From: Acidimicrobiales bacterium
GTDB lineage: Bacteria; Actinomycetota; Acidimicrobiia; Acidimicrobiales; JAVJTC01
DNA: 36,997 nucleotides
Assembly (NCBI GenBank): GCA_040219085.1
Contig: JAVJTC010000025.1
Span: 1 to 36,997 of the forward strand
Reading direction: 5' to 3'
Shown here: piece after piece, positions 30,241 through 36,997 of the stretch
How positions within the stretch are numbered: the first letter of the stretch is position 1
Layout: every line of letters begins with the position of its first letter
The notes under the pieces: generated by a model
What the model was told of the DNA's origin: nothing
Database searches by the model: none
What the model saw: only the letters and a program-made list of their open reading frames with translations
Program-made: the position numbers and the translations under genes

Positions 30241-32558
30241 CAGCCCTCACTTCCGTTGCCGTTGATGATTTTCCAGACCTTCTGGGGGGTGATCGCCGGG
30301 TCGACGTTCACCACGCCGTACTGGCGCAGTGCGTTGACCACCGCGTTCACCACCGCCGGGGTGGCGCCGATGGAACCGGATTCACCGATCCCCTTCGCCC
30401 CCATCGAGTTGTGCGGGGTCGGCGTATTCTCCCTGGCCTCCTCGATCTGGGGAAGGTCGGCCGCCGAGGGAAACAGATAGTCCATGAGCGTCGCCGTCAA
30501 TGGCTGACCGTTCTCGTCGTAGGTCATCTGTTCCCACATCGCCTGAGCGATGCCCTGCACGATGCCCCCCTCGACCTGGCCTTCGGCCAACAGCGGGTTG
30601 ATCACGGTGCCGCAGTCGTCGACTGCGACGAAACGCTCGATCTCCACCCGGCCGGTGTCCCTCTCGATCCCGACGATGCACACGTAGGCGCCGGAGGGAA
30701 AGGTGAACCCGGTGGGCTCGTGGAAGATCTGCACCTCGAGGCTTCCCGGGGCGATGTCGTCGGGGAGCTGGGTCGGTGCGAGGCCGGCCCAGCCGACCTC
30801 CTTCCAGGACACGGTCTTGGACGGTGTTCCGGCCACGCCGAACTGCCCGTCGACCACCTCGATGTCGTCGGGGTTGGCCTCCAGCAGGTGCGCCGCGACC
30901 TTCTTGGCGTTCTCGAACACCTGCGTGGCCGCCCGCTTGGTGGCCTCGCCGGCGATGGCGGCGGTACGTGAGCCCTGGGTACCGATACCCATGGGCACCG
31001 CGTCCGTGTCGCCGTAGTGGACGCTGATGTCGTCGAAATCCATGTGCAGGGCGTCCGCGGCAATCTGCGAGAGCGTCGTCACCGTCCCCTGCCCGTGGGG
31101 CGAGGCCCCGGTCTCGATGATCGCCGTGCCGTCAGGCTGGATCTTGACCTGGGCGGACTCGTAGCTGGCGATGTTCCCGAAGCCCTCCAGGGAGCCTCGG
31201 GGACCGAACGCGGCGATCTCGGTCCACGTGGAGAAGCCGATACCCATCAGCTTCTCGCTCGGATCGGCGTTGCGGCGGTCCCGTTCAGCCTTGAGGTTCT
31301 CGTAGTCGACGATCTCGAGCGCCTTCGCGAGGCCTGCCGGGTAGTTGCCGGAGTCATACCAGAGCTCCGCGTGGGCGACCTTGTAGGGGAAGTCCTCGGG
31401 CTGGATGAAGTTGCGCATCCGGACATCGGCCGGATCGAGGTCGACCTCGTAGGCCACGTGGTCGATGACCCGCTCGATGAGGTAGGCGGCCTCGGGACGA
31501 CCTGCGCCCCGGTAGGCCGACATCGGGCTCTTGTTCGTCACGACGAGTGTGTGGCCCGCCGCGATGGCCGGGATCTTGTAGCACCCCGACGACATCCAGT
31601 TGGTCAACGTCGGCATGCCGAAGGCGTACTTGTCCGGGTACCCACCGGCGTCCACGAGCACCTTCGACCGCAGGCCGAGGATGGTTCCCTCGTCGTCGAA
31701 GGCGACCTCGTAGTCGTGCCACTGGTCCCGCCCCGGGAACATGAGCAGAAAGCACTCAGAGCGCGTCTGGACGTACTTCACGGGACGCCCATGACGTCGG
31801 GAGAGCTCTGGGACCAGGAACAGCTCGGGGAAGGGCTGGACCTTCGCACCGAAGCCACCACCGACGTCGGGCTGGATGACCCGGCACTGGTTCTGGGAGA
31901 TACCGAAGTAGTCCGTCAGGCGGTTTCGGTAGCCGTGGGGATTCTGGACCGAGGCCCAGACGGTCAGCTTGTCACGACGCCAGTCCGCCAGTACCTGGTT
32001 GGTCTCGAGCGGAACCGGGTGCACCCGGTTGTTCCAAAGCCGCCCCGACGCCGTATGCGGTGCGCTGTCGAACACCTCGGCGAGGTCGTCGGTCCACGGC
32101 GTGTCGAGCATCACGTTGGAGGGCAGCCCCTCCATGATGATCGGGGCGTCATCGGCCAGCGCCTCGTAGGGATCGGTGACGATCGGCAGGGGTTCGTATT
32201 CGACGAAGACGGACTCCGCGGCGTCTGCTGCCAGGTAGGCGCTCTCGGCGAGTACGACAGCGACCGGATCGCCCACGAAGTGCACGGTGCCGTGAGCCAG
32301 GATCGGCCGTTCGACACCCGGCATACCCTCCATGCCGGGTAGGTGGGCGAAGTCCGCGTACGTGTAGACACCCAGGACGCCGTCGGCGGCCTCGGCCTCG
32401 GACGTGTCGATGGACAGGATCTTCGCATGGGCCTCGGTCGAGCGGACGAAGACCATCGCCGCCGTGTCGACGAGCTGGACGTCGTCGGTGTACTGACCGC
32501 GACCGGTGATCAGGTTGGGATCTTCCTTGCGGATGACCCGCGCCCCCACCATCGTCAT
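30240..32558 (-). CDS. Molybdenum hydroxylase large subunit (form II CoxL-like)
   Basis: A 772-residue molybdopterin-binding catalytic subunit of the xanthine dehydrogenase family. The active-site loop reads AYRGAGR, the form II signature, not the AYxCSFR of true aerobic CO dehydrogenase, so CO oxidation is unlikely. Other family landmarks are DVGGGFGAK, HGQGTVTTLSQIAADAL and GIGESGS with the catalytic-type Glu. Such enzymes hydroxylate heteroaromatic rings, aldehydes or activated CH groups with water. ATG 32558 follows AGGGGAA. It lies 76 bases after a P450 gene and upstream of the two smaller subunits (order L-S-M). No MoCo-insertion chaperone (CoxF/XdhC-like) gene is within the window. Confidence 0.95.
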   Translation of the reverse strand: MTMVGARVIRKEDPNLITGRGQYTDDVQLVDTAAMVFVRSTEAHAKILSIDTSEAEAADGVLGVYTYADFAHLPGMEGMPGVERPILAHGTVHFVGDPVAVVLAESAYLAADAAESVFVEYEPLPIVTDPYEALADDAPIIMEGLPSNVMLDTPWTDDLAEVFDSAPHTASGRLWNNRVHPVPLETNQVLADWRRDKLTVWASVQNPHGYRNRLTDYFGISQNQCRVIQPDVGGGFGAKVQPFPELFLVPELSRRHGRPVKYVQTRSECFLLMFPGRDQWHDYEVAFDDEGTILGLRSKVLVDAGGYPDKYAFGMPTLTNWMSSGCYKIPAIAAGHTLVVTNKSPMSAYRGAGRPEAAYLIERVIDHVAYEVDLDPADVRMRNFIQPEDFPYKVAHAELWYDSGNYPAGLAKALEIVDYENLKAERDRRNADPSEKLMGIGFSTWTEIAAFGPRGSLEGFGNIASYESAQVKIQPDGTAIIETGASPHGQGTVTTLSQIAADALHMDFDDISVHYGDTDAVPMGIGTQGSRTAAIAGEATKRAATQVFENAKKVAAHLLEANPDDIEVVDGQFGVAGTPSKTVSWKEVGWAGLAPTQLPDDIAPGSLEVQIFHEPTGFTFPSGAYVCIVGIERDTGRVEIERFVAVDDCGTVINPLLAEGQVEGGIVQGIAQAMWEQMTYDENGQPLTATLMDYLFPSAADLPQIEEARENTPTPHNSMGAKGIGESGSIGATPAVVNAVVNALRQYGVVNVDPAITPQKVWKIINGNGSEG

Positions 32559-32634
32559 GTGGTTCCCCTTTGATTGCGTCGGTTCGTGCGGACTGTAGTG
32601 CAGGGCCGGACCATGCCCGGACTCGTGGATGGGC

Positions 32635-33879
32635 TCAGAGGACGTCGAAGGTCAACTCGAGCCGTTCGAGACCCCGGGTCGCGAAGGTCGGCATGTGACT
32701 CGTGTCGGCCCCCTCGGCGAGTCGGATCTCGCCGACACGGGAGAAGAGCGTCTCGAACGCGATCCGCGCCTCGGCGCGGGCGAGTGCGGCTCCGATGCAG
32801 AAGTGTGGACCGTGGCCGAAGTCCACGTGATCGCGTGCGTTGCGCCGGTGGATGTCGAAGGTGTCCGGTGCGTCGAAGGCCTCGGGGTCCCGGCCTGCCG
32901 ATCCCCAGCCCAACATCACCATCGAGCCCGCCGGAATGGGGGTCCCTGCGATCTCGGTGTCGGTGGTGACAAGTCGGTACAGGCACTGCACCGGGGCCTC
33001 GAAGCGCAGCACCTCCTCGAGGAAGTTGGGGATCAGGGAGTGGTCCTCACGGATCTCCGCCATGGCGTCGGGATGCTCGAGGAGCATGAGCATCCCGTTG
33101 CCGATCAGGTTCTTGGTTGTCTCGTTGCCGGCGAGCAGCAGCGTCTCGGTGGCCGCCAGGATCTCGGCGAGGTCGAGTTGGTTTCCGTCGATCTCCGCGG
33201 TCGCGATCGCCGAGATCATGTCGTCGGCCGGCGATTCCCGCCGATCCGCGACGATCGACTCGAAGTACCGGCAGTACTCGACGAACGACCGGGCCACGTC
33301 GAGTCGACGGGAGTGGTCGAGCACGTCGAGGTTCCCCGCGAGGATGTCGTCACACCACCGCTTGAAGGTGAAGAGGTCTTTGCGATCCACGCCGAGCGCG
33401 TCCGAGATCACCGTCATCGGGATGACGATGGCGAACTCGTCCATGAACTCGACGCTGCCCCTGTCGGCGAAGCGCTCGACCGCCTCGACCGCGACCGAGG
33501 TGATGTCTGGTTCCATCGCGGAGACCCGGCGGGGCGTGAACGCCCGATTGACGAGTGCCCGGTGCACAGTGTGGGTGGGCGGGTCGGTCATCCAGAGGGC
33601 CTTCTTCACCGGCGGACCGGAACGGAAGACCTCGACGACGTCGTCCTCGAGGGGCTCGCCACTGACCCCGGCGGGGCAGATCTCCTCACCGAAATACGAG
33701 TTCGAGAACGTCGCCGTGTCCGAGGCGACCTTCTTGATGTCATCCATCCGGCCGACCCAGAACCCCACACCCGGCACCTCGACGACGCGGGCGTTCTGAC
33801 TGTGCATCACCCGGTAGAAGTCGTAGGGCGACTCCATGGTGGCGGGGTCGACGAGGCTGTAGTCCTCGATGGAGGTCAT
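32635..33879 (-). CDS. Cytochrome P450
   Basis: A 414-residue P450 with a fully standard motif set: I-helix AGNETT (250-255), ExxR Glu289-Arg292 (EEVLR) and heme loop FGHGPHFCIG with Cys361. The C-helix region MTDPPTHTVHRALVNRAFTP is typical of CYP families acting on steroids, terpenes and fatty-acid-like substrates. ATG 33879 has GGGAGCAG upstream. It lies 48 bases after the ABC permease and 76 before the molybdenum hydroxylase on the same strand, so uptake, monooxygenation and hydroxylation are likely co-expressed. The substrate is unknown. Confidence 0.93.
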   Translation of the reverse strand: MTSIEDYSLVDPATMESPYDFYRVMHSQNARVVEVPGVGFWVGRMDDIKKVASDTATFSNSYFGEEICPAGVSGEPLEDDVVEVFRSGPPVKKALWMTDPPTHTVHRALVNRAFTPRRVSAMEPDITSVAVEAVERFADRGSVEFMDEFAIVIPMTVISDALGVDRKDLFTFKRWCDDILAGNLDVLDHSRRLDVARSFVEYCRYFESIVADRRESPADDMISAIATAEIDGNQLDLAEILAATETLLLAGNETTKNLIGNGMLMLLEHPDAMAEIREDHSLIPNFLEEVLRFEAPVQCLYRLVTTDTEIAGTPIPAGSMVMLGWGSAGRDPEAFDAPDTFDIHRRNARDHVDFGHGPHFCIGAALARAEARIAFETLFSRVGEIRLAEGADTSHMPTFATRGLERLELTFDVL

Positions 33880-33927
33880 GTGGATCTGCTCCCGTGTGTC
33901 TTTGGGCGGGGCGGACGTCGCTGTGGT

Positions 33928-34977
33928 CTAGGCCTCGGCGGCGGCCGGGTCACTGCCGAAACGTCGCCGGTAGCCACGCCGGACCGCGCCCCAGTCGATG
34001 CTGGCTGCTGCGACCGCCACGACGAGTGCGACGCCGTTGAACAGAGGATCCACCCACACGCCGGGCGACTTCAGCTGGAAGCCGCGGGCACCGAATGCGA
34101 GCACGTAGATGGCGATCACCGTGCCCCAGACGTTCGGACGGTTCTTGATCTGCGTGGCGCCGAAGAACACGGCGGCGAACGCCGGGAACAGCAGCGGCGG
34201 TCCCGTCTGGGGCGATGCGGCACCTTGACGCATCGCCAGGATGATGCCGCCGATACCGGCGAGGACCGATGACACCACCAGCGAGGACCAGATGTAACGC
34301 CCGGTGCGCACACCGGCGAGGCGGGCGGCGTCGGGGTTGCCGCCGGTTGCGAACAACTTGCGACCCGACGGCGTGTACTCGAGCAGATACCAGATGATCA
34401 CGCTGGCGATCAGCAGGTAGATGAAGGCCTTGGGGACCCCGAACTCACCCATGGAGAAGAAGTCACCGCGGGCGATCTCACGGAAGTCGTCGGAGTAGGC
34501 GTCGGACAGTCGCTGATTGTCCGAACGCCACAACAGCGCCGCCGAGATCACCTGGCTCATGCCGAGGGTGGCGATGAACGAGTTGATCCTCAACTTGACG
34601 ACGAGGAACCCCGAGACGAAGCCGAAGGCCGCGCACATCGCCAACACGACGATGATCCCGAGCCAGACGTTGCCGGCACCCAGCTCGTTGTCCTTCTCGA
34701 TCCAGGTCAGGACCATCCCCGAGAAGCCGACCATCGCCCCCACCGAGAGGTCGAAGGTCCCCGCGGCCAGCGGGACGAGCAGGCCCAGCGTCATGAATCC
34801 GATCGTGACCCGCTCGTTGAGCGTCGTCTCGAACGTGATCGCCGTGAGGTAGTTCTCCTCCGTGAGCCCGAAGTAGAGCAGGAAGATCCCACCGAGGATC
34901 ACCGCGCTCCATCGACCGAGGCTGACACGGCGCCACCATGGGTCGCCGGCAACCGCCGATCCGTCCGTCACCGTCAT
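33928..34977 (-). CDS. CUT2-type ABC transporter permease 2
   Basis: A 349-residue RbsC-like membrane protein. Landmarks are GTFDLSVGAMVGFSGMVLTW, INSFIATLGMSQVISAALL, TPSGRKLFATGGNPDAARLAG and FFGATQIKNRPNVWGTV. They parallel permease 1 closely enough to mark paralogy. I use ATG 34977 (MTVTDGSAV), which overlaps the ATPase stop by 4 bases (ATGA); a longer in-frame extension to 35253 lies wholly inside the ATPase gene. It forms the channel of the second importer; its binding protein is most likely the lipoprotein that diverges at 36775. Confidence 0.93.
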   Translation of the reverse strand: MTVTDGSAVAGDPWWRRVSLGRWSAVILGGIFLLYFGLTEENYLTAITFETTLNERVTIGFMTLGLLVPLAAGTFDLSVGAMVGFSGMVLTWIEKDNELGAGNVWLGIIVVLAMCAAFGFVSGFLVVKLRINSFIATLGMSQVISAALLWRSDNQRLSDAYSDDFREIARGDFFSMGEFGVPKAFIYLLIASVIIWYLLEYTPSGRKLFATGGNPDAARLAGVRTGRYIWSSLVVSSVLAGIGGIILAMRQGAASPQTGPPLLFPAFAAVFFGATQIKNRPNVWGTVIAIYVLAFGARGFQLKSPGVWVDPLFNGVALVVAVAAASIDWGAVRRGYRRRFGSDPAAAEA

Positions 34978-36518
34978 GCCGTCGTCTCCTGGGTCGTCTG
35001 GAGCTGTAGTGCCTCGATGCGTTCGACCGAGATGTCCGAGCCCACGAGCTGGGTCAGCTCGCGACCCCGCAGGAGCACGATCACCCGTGAGCAGACCCTC
35101 ACGAGTTCCTCGGTGTCGGTCGAACAGACCACCACCGCGGTGCCCTCTTCGGCCGCGTGGTCGATAAGTCTGTGGATGTCGGCCTTGGCGCCGACGTCGA
35201 CGCCCTGGGTCGGCTCGTCGAGTACGAGAACCTTCGGGTCCAGCCGCAGCCACTTGGCGAGAACGGCCTTCTGCTGGTTCCCGCCGGAGAGGTTCTTGAT
35301 CTCACGCTCGGGGGCCCGGGGGCGCACGTCGAGGCGTTCCATCCAGTCGCGGACGTCGGCGCGTTCGGGCCGACGGGACAGGAAGAACCGCGTGAAGTAG
35401 TCCGACAACCGGGTGATCGTGATGTTCTCGCGGACGGTCATTTCGGGGATGATCGCCGTCTGCTTGCGATCGGCGGGGACGAAGGCCATGCCGGCTCCCA
35501 TGGCGATGTCGGGTCGCTGGTTCGCCAGGGCGGTTCCGGACACCTCCACCCTGCCGGTGCGACTCAGCGCCCCGAAGAGCAGTCGGGCGACGACTTCACG
35601 CCCCGAGCCCGTGATCCCGGCGATGCCGAGCACTTCTCCCTCGTGCACCTCGAAGTCGACGGATTCCAGCGTGAGGCCGCCGAGGCCCTGCGTGGACAGC
35701 ACGACTGGTCGATCCTGGACCTCCTCGGCCAGTGCCGCAGCGGAGCCGGCGTCCACGGCGGAACCGACGATGAGCTGGATCAGCGCCTCGTGGTCGAGTT
35801 CCGCGGTGGGGCGGTCCGCGACCTTGTGCCCGTCTCGGAGGATCGTCACGACGTCGGCGATCTCGAACACCTCATCGAGGTGGTGCGAGACGTAGACCAC
35901 ACCGACACCGCGCTCGCTGACCGCCTTGACCACTTCGAACAGCCGCGCCACGTCTTTGCCGGGCAGCGCAGCGGTGGGCTCGTCGAGTACCAGCAGATCG
36001 ACGCTCGACTCCCAGTCGTGCAACGCGCGGGCGATGGCGAGCCCGGTCCGTTCGGCGGGGGTCAGTTCCCCCACGGGGGTGCGGACGTCGAAGTCGTAGC
36101 CGAGCTCGCGCAGCGCCTCGGTGGCGATCCGGTTCTGCAGTCGCCAGTTGATCGTGCCGTAGCTCGTGCGGTAGCCGGTCCCCAGAGCGAGGTTCTCCGC
36201 GGCACCGAGGTCTTCGACGAGGCCGAGGTCCTGGTGCACGAAACGGATACCCGCGTCCTCCGCCGCCTTGGCGTCACCGAGGCGGAACTGCGAGGGGCTG
36301 GCATCGGCGTCGCGCCCCCTGCGGACGGTGGCCTGCGCTCCCGGATCCGGCGTGTGATAGCCCGCCAGGCACTTGATGAGCGTCGACTTTCCCGAACCGT
36401 TCTGCCCGACGAGGGCGTGAACAGATCCGGCATCGACCGAGAAGTCCACGTCGATGAGCGCCTTCTGGCCCGGGAACGTCTTCGAAAGCCCCCTGATATC
36501 GAGCACACGATGTGCCAC
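34974..36518 (-). CDS. CUT2-type sugar ABC transporter ATPase 2
   Basis: A 514-residue double ATPase of the RbsA/MglA type, paralogous to the one at 24992. NBD1 has Walker A GQNGSGKST, Q-loop HQDLGLV, a non-canonical signature LTPAERTGLAIARAL and Walker B LLVLDEPTAAL. NBD2 has a degenerate Walker A (GITGSGRE), signature LSGGNQQKAVLAK and Walker B VLVLDEPTQGVDVG. The start is GTG 36518, preceded by GAGGGGGAGGGG and directly followed by AHRVLDIRGLSKTF. The much longer open frame up to 36944 is antisense to the lipoprotein gene and spacer and is rejected. It is the first gene of the minus-strand unit that continues through permease, P450 and molybdenum hydroxylase. Confidence 0.93.
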   Translation of the reverse strand: MAHRVLDIRGLSKTFPGQKALIDVDFSVDAGSVHALVGQNGSGKSTLIKCLAGYHTPDPGAQATVRRGRDADASPSQFRLGDAKAAEDAGIRFVHQDLGLVEDLGAAENLALGTGYRTSYGTINWRLQNRIATEALRELGYDFDVRTPVGELTPAERTGLAIARALHDWESSVDLLVLDEPTAALPGKDVARLFEVVKAVSERGVGVVYVSHHLDEVFEIADVVTILRDGHKVADRPTAELDHEALIQLIVGSAVDAGSAAALAEEVQDRPVVLSTQGLGGLTLESVDFEVHEGEVLGIAGITGSGREVVARLLFGALSRTGRVEVSGTALANQRPDIAMGAGMAFVPADRKQTAIIPEMTVRENITITRLSDYFTRFFLSRRPERADVRDWMERLDVRPRAPEREIKNLSGGNQQKAVLAKWLRLDPKVLVLDEPTQGVDVGAKADIHRLIDHAAEEGTAVVVCSTDTEELVRVCSRVIVLLRGRELTQLVGSDISVERIEALQLQTTQETTA

Positions 36519-36774
36519 GTACTCGCCCCTCCCCCTCGTTTGCCACGGCCACCGAGCAGCCGAAAGCGGCCCGACCGTACACGCTGGGAGCAGCCGCGCA
36601 CCAACCTCGCGCGCAGCCGCCGAACGAGCACCGCGGACCCTGTCGGGAACCTGACGTCGCGGGTGTCCCCCGGTTGTGTTCGGGACCCCCGCCCACCACA
36701 ATCTGAACGCTCGGCGTACAGTCGGGCATCGCGGACGACACGTCCGCGGATTTCCTAAGCGGGGGAACTTGCAC
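36519..36774. promoter_or_regulatory. Divergent promoter region (ATPase 2 / lipoprotein)
   Basis: The longest spacer of the window (256 bases). A 12-base word GTACAGTCGGGC at 36716-36727 (plus strand) is matched 11/12 by GTACGGTCGGGC on the minus strand (complement of 36569-36580). Each lies about 50 bases before its gene's start codon, so they may be paired -10 regions or binding sites. An 8-base perfect inverted repeat with a 3-base gap, CGCGGACG-ACA-CGTCCGCG, lies at 36730-36748, at the expected transcription start of the lipoprotein gene. Confidence 0.5.
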
Positions 36775-36997
36775 ATGCGTAGGTCCAAATGGGCGATTTT
36801 CGTCGCGCTCTTGTTGTCGTTCGCGTTGATCGCGTCGGCCTGTGGCGACGATGACGACGACACCTCATCGGGTGACGACGGCACAGCAGCCGACGACGGT
36901 GGCGACGACGGCACAGCAGCCGACGACGGTGGCGACGACGGCACAGCAGCCGACGACGGTGGCGACGACGGCGCAGCAGCCGACGACGGTGGCGACG
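36775..36997 (+). CDS. Binding lipoprotein, 5' part (third importer)
   Basis: Only the first 74 codons are in the window. The protein starts MRRSKWAIFVALLLSFALIA and has lipobox Cys23 (LIASAC). A GDDDDDTSSGDDG stretch and at least four copies of a DDG-TAADDGG-type linker follow. ATG 36775 follows GGGGGAAC with good spacing. The leader is of the same kind as in dctP and the binding protein at 27620. Divergent placement from a CUT2 ATPase/permease pair that lacks its own binding protein makes this its probable partner. The binding domain itself is beyond the edge, so the family assignment is inference. Confidence 0.8.
   Translation, partial: MRRSKWAIFVALLLSFALIASACGDDDDDTSSGDDGTAADDGGDDGTAADDGGDDGTAADDGGDDGAAADDGGD
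36871..36997 (+). repeat. 30-bp tandem coding repeat
   Basis: Four full copies (36871, 36901, 36931, 36961) and the start of a fifth of a 30-base unit beginning GG(C/T)GACGACGGC(A/G)CAGC. The copies differ at one or two positions. They encode the GDDGTAADDG linker behind the lipidated Cys. The array runs off the window, so its full length is unknown. Confidence 0.93.

Noticed and set aside
30240-32558. True aerobic CO dehydrogenase large subunit
   Set aside because: The active-site loop is AYRGAGR, not the AYxCSFR motif with the essential Cys, so I call it only a form II-like hydroxylase.
36519-36944. N-terminal extension of ABC ATPase 2
   Set aside because: The extension is the antisense of the lipoprotein linker repeat and the promoter spacer; the GTG at 36518 has a strong ribosome site and begins the normal family N-terminus.
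36871-36997. CRISPR array
   Set aside because: The repeat is in frame, has no unique spacers and encodes a protein linker.

Overview
This is a GC-rich window (my estimate is well above 65% G+C) with dense, mostly operonic genes, frequent GTG starts and stop/start overlaps. The HNH/DUF222-type endonuclease tail, the P450 and crotonase content and the style of the lipoproteins point to a high-GC actinobacterium. Acidimicrobiia is my best guess, but that rests on general resemblance only. There are no rRNA, tRNA, CRISPR or insertion-sequence signatures. No gap between genes exceeds about 260 bases, and no transcription-factor gene is present.

Layout. (1) 1-302: the 3' end of an HNH endonuclease. 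(2) 379-7015, minus strand: a seven-gene catabolic operon, read from acyl-CoA dehydrogenase through SDR, carboxymuconolactone-decarboxylase-like protein, 3-hydroxyacyl-CoA dehydrogenase, enoyl-CoA hydratase and zinc alcohol dehydrogenase to a metal-dependent amidohydrolase. (3) 7071-10472, plus strand, divergent from it: a MenB/BadI-like crotonase, an acyl-CoA ligase and an unrecognised protein built of two similar halves. Regions 2 and 3 together look like a CoA-thioester pathway that activates a carboxylic acid, oxidises it at the beta position and cleaves a ring. The set of families parallels the cyclohexanecarboxylate (ali/bad) route and also steroid C/D-ring degradation. (4) 10563-13247: an SDR, an MFS transporter and a SnoaL-like protein. 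(5) 13464-16712: a complete TRAP transporter (dctPQM) with a strong hairpin between dctP and the body of dctQ. (6) 16692-24862: an oxidative/reductive cluster with two P450s, a KstD-like flavoprotein and two tandem OYE/FadH-type iron-sulfur flavoenzymes. (7) 24992-28858: a CUT2-type ABC importer (ATPase, permease, lipoprotein) ended by a clear intrinsic terminator. (8) 28931-36518, minus strand: a second CUT2-type ATPase and permease, then a P450, then a three-subunit molybdenum hydroxylase in the order L-S-M. A third binding lipoprotein (36775 onward, cut by the window end) diverges from this ATPase and is probably its partner.

The whole window reads as an uptake-and-degradation island for one or several reduced, probably cyclic organic acids or terpenoid/steroid-like compounds: three importers, three P450s, a molybdenum hydroxylase, flavin reductases and CoA-ester beta-oxidation. 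The actual substrates cannot be read from sequence. The most unusual observations are a near-identical lipoprotein leader plus acidic repeat linker shared at DNA level by binding proteins of different transporter classes, a two-fold repeated protein of unknown family (9612-10472), active-site substitutions in three enzymes, and several unassigned palindromes at divergent promoters.
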